A stretch of DNA of 9,681 bases from an uncultured euryarchaeote (GTDB lineage Archaea; Thermoplasmatota; Poseidoniia; Poseidoniales; Poseidoniaceae): positions 1-9,681 of the forward strand of contig CALBJF010000203.1 of the NCBI GenBank assembly GCA_937892665.1. Direction: 5' to 3'. This document shows, piece by piece, positions 7,467 through 9,681 of the stretch (positions are counted from its first letter, which is position 1; each line of letters opens with the position of its first letter). Position numbers and translations under genes: made by a program. The notes under the pieces were generated by a model, which saw only the letters and a list, made by a program, of their open reading frames with translations, had not been told where the DNA came from and made no database searches.

Positions 7467-7492
7467 CTTAATTTCCCACCCGTTTTCCACCC
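7467..7492. promoter_or_regulatory. Divergent promoter region with 11-bp-period tandem repeat
   Basis: Between the small acidic gene (start 7423) and the kinase-like gene (start 7506), CTTAATTT (7467-7474) is the only AT-rich box. It sits about 32-39 bases before ATG 7506, as expected for a nearly leaderless archaeal transcript. Read on the other strand (AAATTAAG) it lies 45-50 bases before the small gene. Next to it TTTCCCACCC (7472-7481) and TTTTCCACCC (7483-7492) match at 9 of 10 positions with a period of 11, placing both copies on one face of the helix, as a regulator's paired half-sites would be. Confidence 0.35.
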
Positions 7493-7505
7493 TTGGTCAT
7501 GAGCA

Positions 7506-8675
7506 ATGATTGAAAATGAGAGCCGCCTCCGTATGGATATGCGTATTGGTATAGTCGTCAATCCTGATGCTGGACTTGGAGGTCGGCTTGGCTTCAAAGG
7601 TAGCGATGGTCGGGCCAAAGAAGCTCGAGAAGCAGGAGCAGTCGACCGAGCAGGGCCTCGAATGCAACAATGTATTTCCAAATTCAAAGAACTGCTTGCT
7701 TCCAGTCTCAACCGGATGGGTGTTTCACCCACTATCGTGGCCTGGTCTGGACGTATGGGTGGTGATTGGCTTGATGGGTTTGAATACGAACAACGGAAGG
7801 AGTCTCCAGTAGAATCAACAGCACAAGATACATCCAATCTTGTTCATGATCTTCTCGAAGCAGAAGTCGATGTGATTCTCTACGCTGGAGGTGACGGAAC
7901 CACTCGCGATATCGTCAATGCTCTTGATGGCAATGAAACGCCTTTAATCGGTGTTCCAGGCGGTGTAAAGATGCATTCTGGGTGTTTTGCCACGACTCCA
8001 AAGGCCTCTGCTGAAGTCTTGCTCGCTTTCCTTCAGGGAGATTTGATGGTTGCCATCACCGAAGTCATGGACTTGGACGAAGAAACATATCAGAAAGGAG
8101 AATGGAACGTACGCATGTATGGAGAGGCTTGGACCCCCTCCAGTCCTCGCTTCATGCAAGGGGCAAAGGAACAAGTTGAACGCGCTTCAGAATCTGATAC
8201 AATTGAAGGACTAGCCAATCATATTGGCAACTTGGTTGATGACGAACCTGAACTCATGGTCATTTGGGGCAGCGGAGGAACACTACGAAGAATGGGAGAG
8301 CATCTGAATGTGGAATTGACATTGCTTGGAATCGATATACAACATAAAGGAACAATCCATTCTGACTTGAATGAACAACAATTGTTGCATCATCTCGTAG
8401 GATACGAAGGCCCACGTTTGCTCCTCTTATCGCCAATGGGAGGCCAAGGCTTCCTCATTGGTCGGGGTAATTTACAACTTTCTCCAGACGTTCTTCGAGC
8501 CATTGGGTTTGAATCCATCCTTGGAGTTGCAACACCATCGAAACTTCTCGGTTTGTCCAGTGTTCGTATCGATACAGGTGATCCTTTACTCGATGACGAA
8601 TATCAACAACGCCGGTTCATAAAATTGTTACAAGGCTATCGAACGACACGGGTCATTCGTATCCTCGAATCTTAA
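7506..8675 (+). CDS. COG3199-type ATP/polyphosphate-dependent NAD kinase-like protein
   Basis: This 389-residue protein belongs to the archaeal/AcoX-related branch of the NAD kinase superfamily. The predicted reaction is transfer of phosphate from ATP or polyphosphate to NAD to make NADP, but activity is inferred from family only. Visible in order: IGIVVNPDAGLGGRLGFKGSDG (14-35; split here only for reading), the kinase signature GGDGTTRD (128-135), GVPGGVKMHSGCFATTP (149-165), GSGGTLRRMG (255-264) and GGQGFLIGRGNLQLSPDVLR (312-331). These all match the family, and length and spacing look normal, so no domain is missing. Start choice: ATG 7506 is used; ATG 7533 or 7539 would begin closer to where homologues usually start and would drop 9 or 11 residues. 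No Shine-Dalgarno is evident for any of the three. The gene is divergent from the small acidic gene. Its TAA overlaps the pyrG stop by four bases (TTAA, 8672-8675). Confidence 0.9.
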   Translation: MIENESRLRMDMRIGIVVNPDAGLGGRLGFKGSDGRAKEAREAGAVDRAGPRMQQCISKFKELLASSLNRMGVSPTIVAWSGRMGGDWLDGFEYEQRKESPVESTAQDTSNLVHDLLEAEVDVILYAGGDGTTRDIVNALDGNETPLIGVPGGVKMHSGCFATTPKASAEVLLAFLQGDLMVAITEVMDLDEETYQKGEWNVRMYGEAWTPSSPRFMQGAKEQVERASESDTIEGLANHIGNLVDDEPELMVIWGSGGTLRRMGEHLNVELTLLGIDIQHKGTIHSDLNEQQLLHHLVGYEGPRLLLLSPMGGQGFLIGRGNLQLSPDVLRAIGFESILGVATPSKLLGLSSVRIDTGDPLLDDEYQQRRFIKLLQGYRTTRVIRILES

Positions 8676-9681
8676 GGTAATTCTTGTCCACTTGATGCAA
8701 GAAGCAAACCAAGGAACGGCGGACTTGGTCGGCCAGGTCTTGATTTGAATTCCGGATGATACTGGACACCAACGAAGAATGGATGGTTATCGAGTTCAAA
8801 GATTTCACAACGTTGTCCGCTCTCATCCTTACCGACAAACTTCAATCCTGCTTGCTCTATTTGATCAACAAGATCGGGATTAATCTCGTAACGATGTCGA
8901 TGTCGTTCGTCCACCTGTGCTAATCCACCATAGAGGCGACGCGTTACACAGTCATCCACTTGGAAGATGGTTGGTCGAGATCCGAGTCGCATTGTTCCTC
9001 CGAGGTGGGTCTTAGAGATTTCAGGCATGAAGATAACAGCAGGATTTGCTGCATCGGGTTCAAATTCAGTTGATGTTGCATCGTTTATTCCCAATACATT
9101 TCGACAGAATTCGATGGTCGCTACTTGCAAGCCTAAGCAGATTCCAAGGTATGGTACGTTGCTTTCTCGAGCATATTGTGCAGCTAGAACTTTTCCTTCG
9201 ATTCCACGGTCACCAAAGCCACCTGGGACAAGGACGCCATGAGCGTTCTTGAGAAGAGACCAGGCTTCAGAATCTCTGTTTCCTTCGAGATCACTCGCTT
9301 CAATCCAATCGATACGGAGTTTTCTATCAACTGCAATTGCTGCATGTTGAAGTGACTTGATAACAGACAAATACGCATCAGAAAGGCCAGTGTACTTTCC
9401 AACCATTGCAATATGGACTTCTTCTTCCAGTTGGTCAAGATGATGCGCCATCTTCCTCCAATCGGATAGGATTTCAGTTTTATTGCAATCAATATCGAGG
9501 ATGTTACAGAAGCCTTGCTCCTCAAGCATCAACGGTACGTGGTATATGTTGGGGACATCGTGTGTCGAAAAGACTGCTTTTGAATCAACATGGCAGAATG
9601 CAGCGAGTTTGTCTCTTGTCTCTTGAGTTAATGGCTTACTTGAACGGCAAACAAGGACATCAGGAGTAATTCCCAATCCCA
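8672..9681 (-). CDS. pyrG: CTP synthase, C-terminal part (cut by window edge)
   Basis: CTP synthase aminates UTP to CTP with ATP and ammonia from glutamine, the last step of pyrimidine ribonucleotide synthesis. About 336 of roughly 540 residues are visible; the N-terminal 200 or so lie past the right edge. Counting the Leu codon at 9674-9676 as residue 1, the end of the amidoligase domain (GITPDVLVCRS, residues 2-12) is followed by a linker and by the class I glutamine amidotransferase domain: MVGKYTGLSDAYLSV (91-105), LVPGGFGDRGIEGK (149-162), the nucleophile loop PYLGICLGLQ with Cys180, HRHRYEIN (259-266) and VQYHPEF with His307 and Glu309. The Cys-His-Glu triad is intact. The frame stays open to base 9681, so the TTG at 9676 is not a start. 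The gene ends convergently with the NAD kinase-like gene. Confidence 0.97.
   Translation of the reverse strand, partial: GLGITPDVLVCRSSKPLTQETRDKLAAFCHVDSKAVFSTHDVPNIYHVPLMLEEQGFCNILDIDCNKTEILSDWRKMAHHLDQLEEEVHIAMVGKYTGLSDAYLSVIKSLQHAAIAVDRKLRIDWIEASDLEGNRDSEAWSLLKNAHGVLVPGGFGDRGIEGKVLAAQYARESNVPYLGICLGLQVATIEFCRNVLGINDATSTEFEPDAANPAVIFMPEISKTHLGGTMRLGSRPTIFQVDDCVTRRLYGGLAQVDERHRHRYEINPDLVDQIEQAGLKFVGKDESGQRCEIFELDNHPFFVGVQYHPEFKSRPGRPSPPFLGLLLASSGQELP

Noticed and set aside
7448..7837. 129-codon minus-strand open frame opposite the NAD kinase-like gene
   Set aside because: It lies antisense to a well-supported gene and its product is low-complexity Ser/Pro/Arg with no motif, as expected from a mirrored coding frame.
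9674..9676. TTG as a start codon for the pyrG frame
   Set aside because: The frame is open to the window end, and the sequence there is the interior of the amidoligase domain, so the gene is simply cut.
1..9681. CRISPR array, IS element, attachment site, tRNA or rRNA gene, or defence operon
   Set aside because: All gaps are under about 85 bp and contain no spaced repeats, cloverleaf, terminal repeats or transposase, and every supported gene is accounted for otherwise.
1..9681. pyrB and pyrG as parts of one pyrimidine operon
   Set aside because: They are over 8 kb apart, separated by genes on both strands, so they share pathway but not a transcript here.

Overview
This 9.7 kb window is tightly packed: about 97% is coding, and no gap between genes exceeds about 85 bp. 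It most likely comes from a streamlined planktonic euryarchaeote of the Marine Group II / Poseidoniales type, at moderate confidence. The reasons are the archaeal-style COG3199 ATP-NAD kinase, an aspartate carbamoyltransferase catalytic chain of the E. coli/archaeal kind, AT-rich TATA-like patches in place of sigma-70 promoters, a mix of Shine-Dalgarno-led and possibly leaderless starts, and a threonyl-tRNA synthetase of bacterial architecture. No rRNA or other taxonomic marker is present, so this is inference.

Layout, left to right. (1) The start of pyrB runs off the left edge on the minus strand (1-553). (2) Divergent from it, across about 80 bp, is an unrecognised plus-strand protein (634-2424) with six membrane helices and a long helical cytoplasmic tail. 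(3) Convergent with that gene is a large minus-strand membrane protein (2425-4986) with about nine membrane helices and a TPR-like tail. The two stop codons abut inside a palindrome, and a second perfect 16-bp palindrome lies just beside it, forming a candidate two-way terminator. (4) Upstream of the membrane gene on the same strand is thrS (5052-7073). (5) Next is a very acidic 97-residue protein of unknown function (7130-7423). (6) Divergent from the small gene, across an 82-bp gap holding an 11-bp-period tandem repeat, is a COG3199 NAD kinase-like gene (7506-8675). (7) The C-terminal half of pyrG, on the minus strand, runs off the right edge (8672-9681) and shares the bases TTAA with the end of the kinase gene, so those four bases supply both stop codons.

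The recognised genes are housekeeping: de novo pyrimidine synthesis (pyrB, pyrG), threonine tRNA charging (thrS) and NADP supply. They do not form one pathway operon. The only plausible co-transcribed set is the minus-strand run of small acidic gene, thrS and membrane gene, and even there each downstream gene has a possible promoter of its own. The most interesting unexplained content is the convergent pair of membrane proteins with similar architecture, the double palindrome between their ends, and the acidic small protein in front of thrS. I see no CRISPR array, mobile element, tRNA, rRNA or defence locus.
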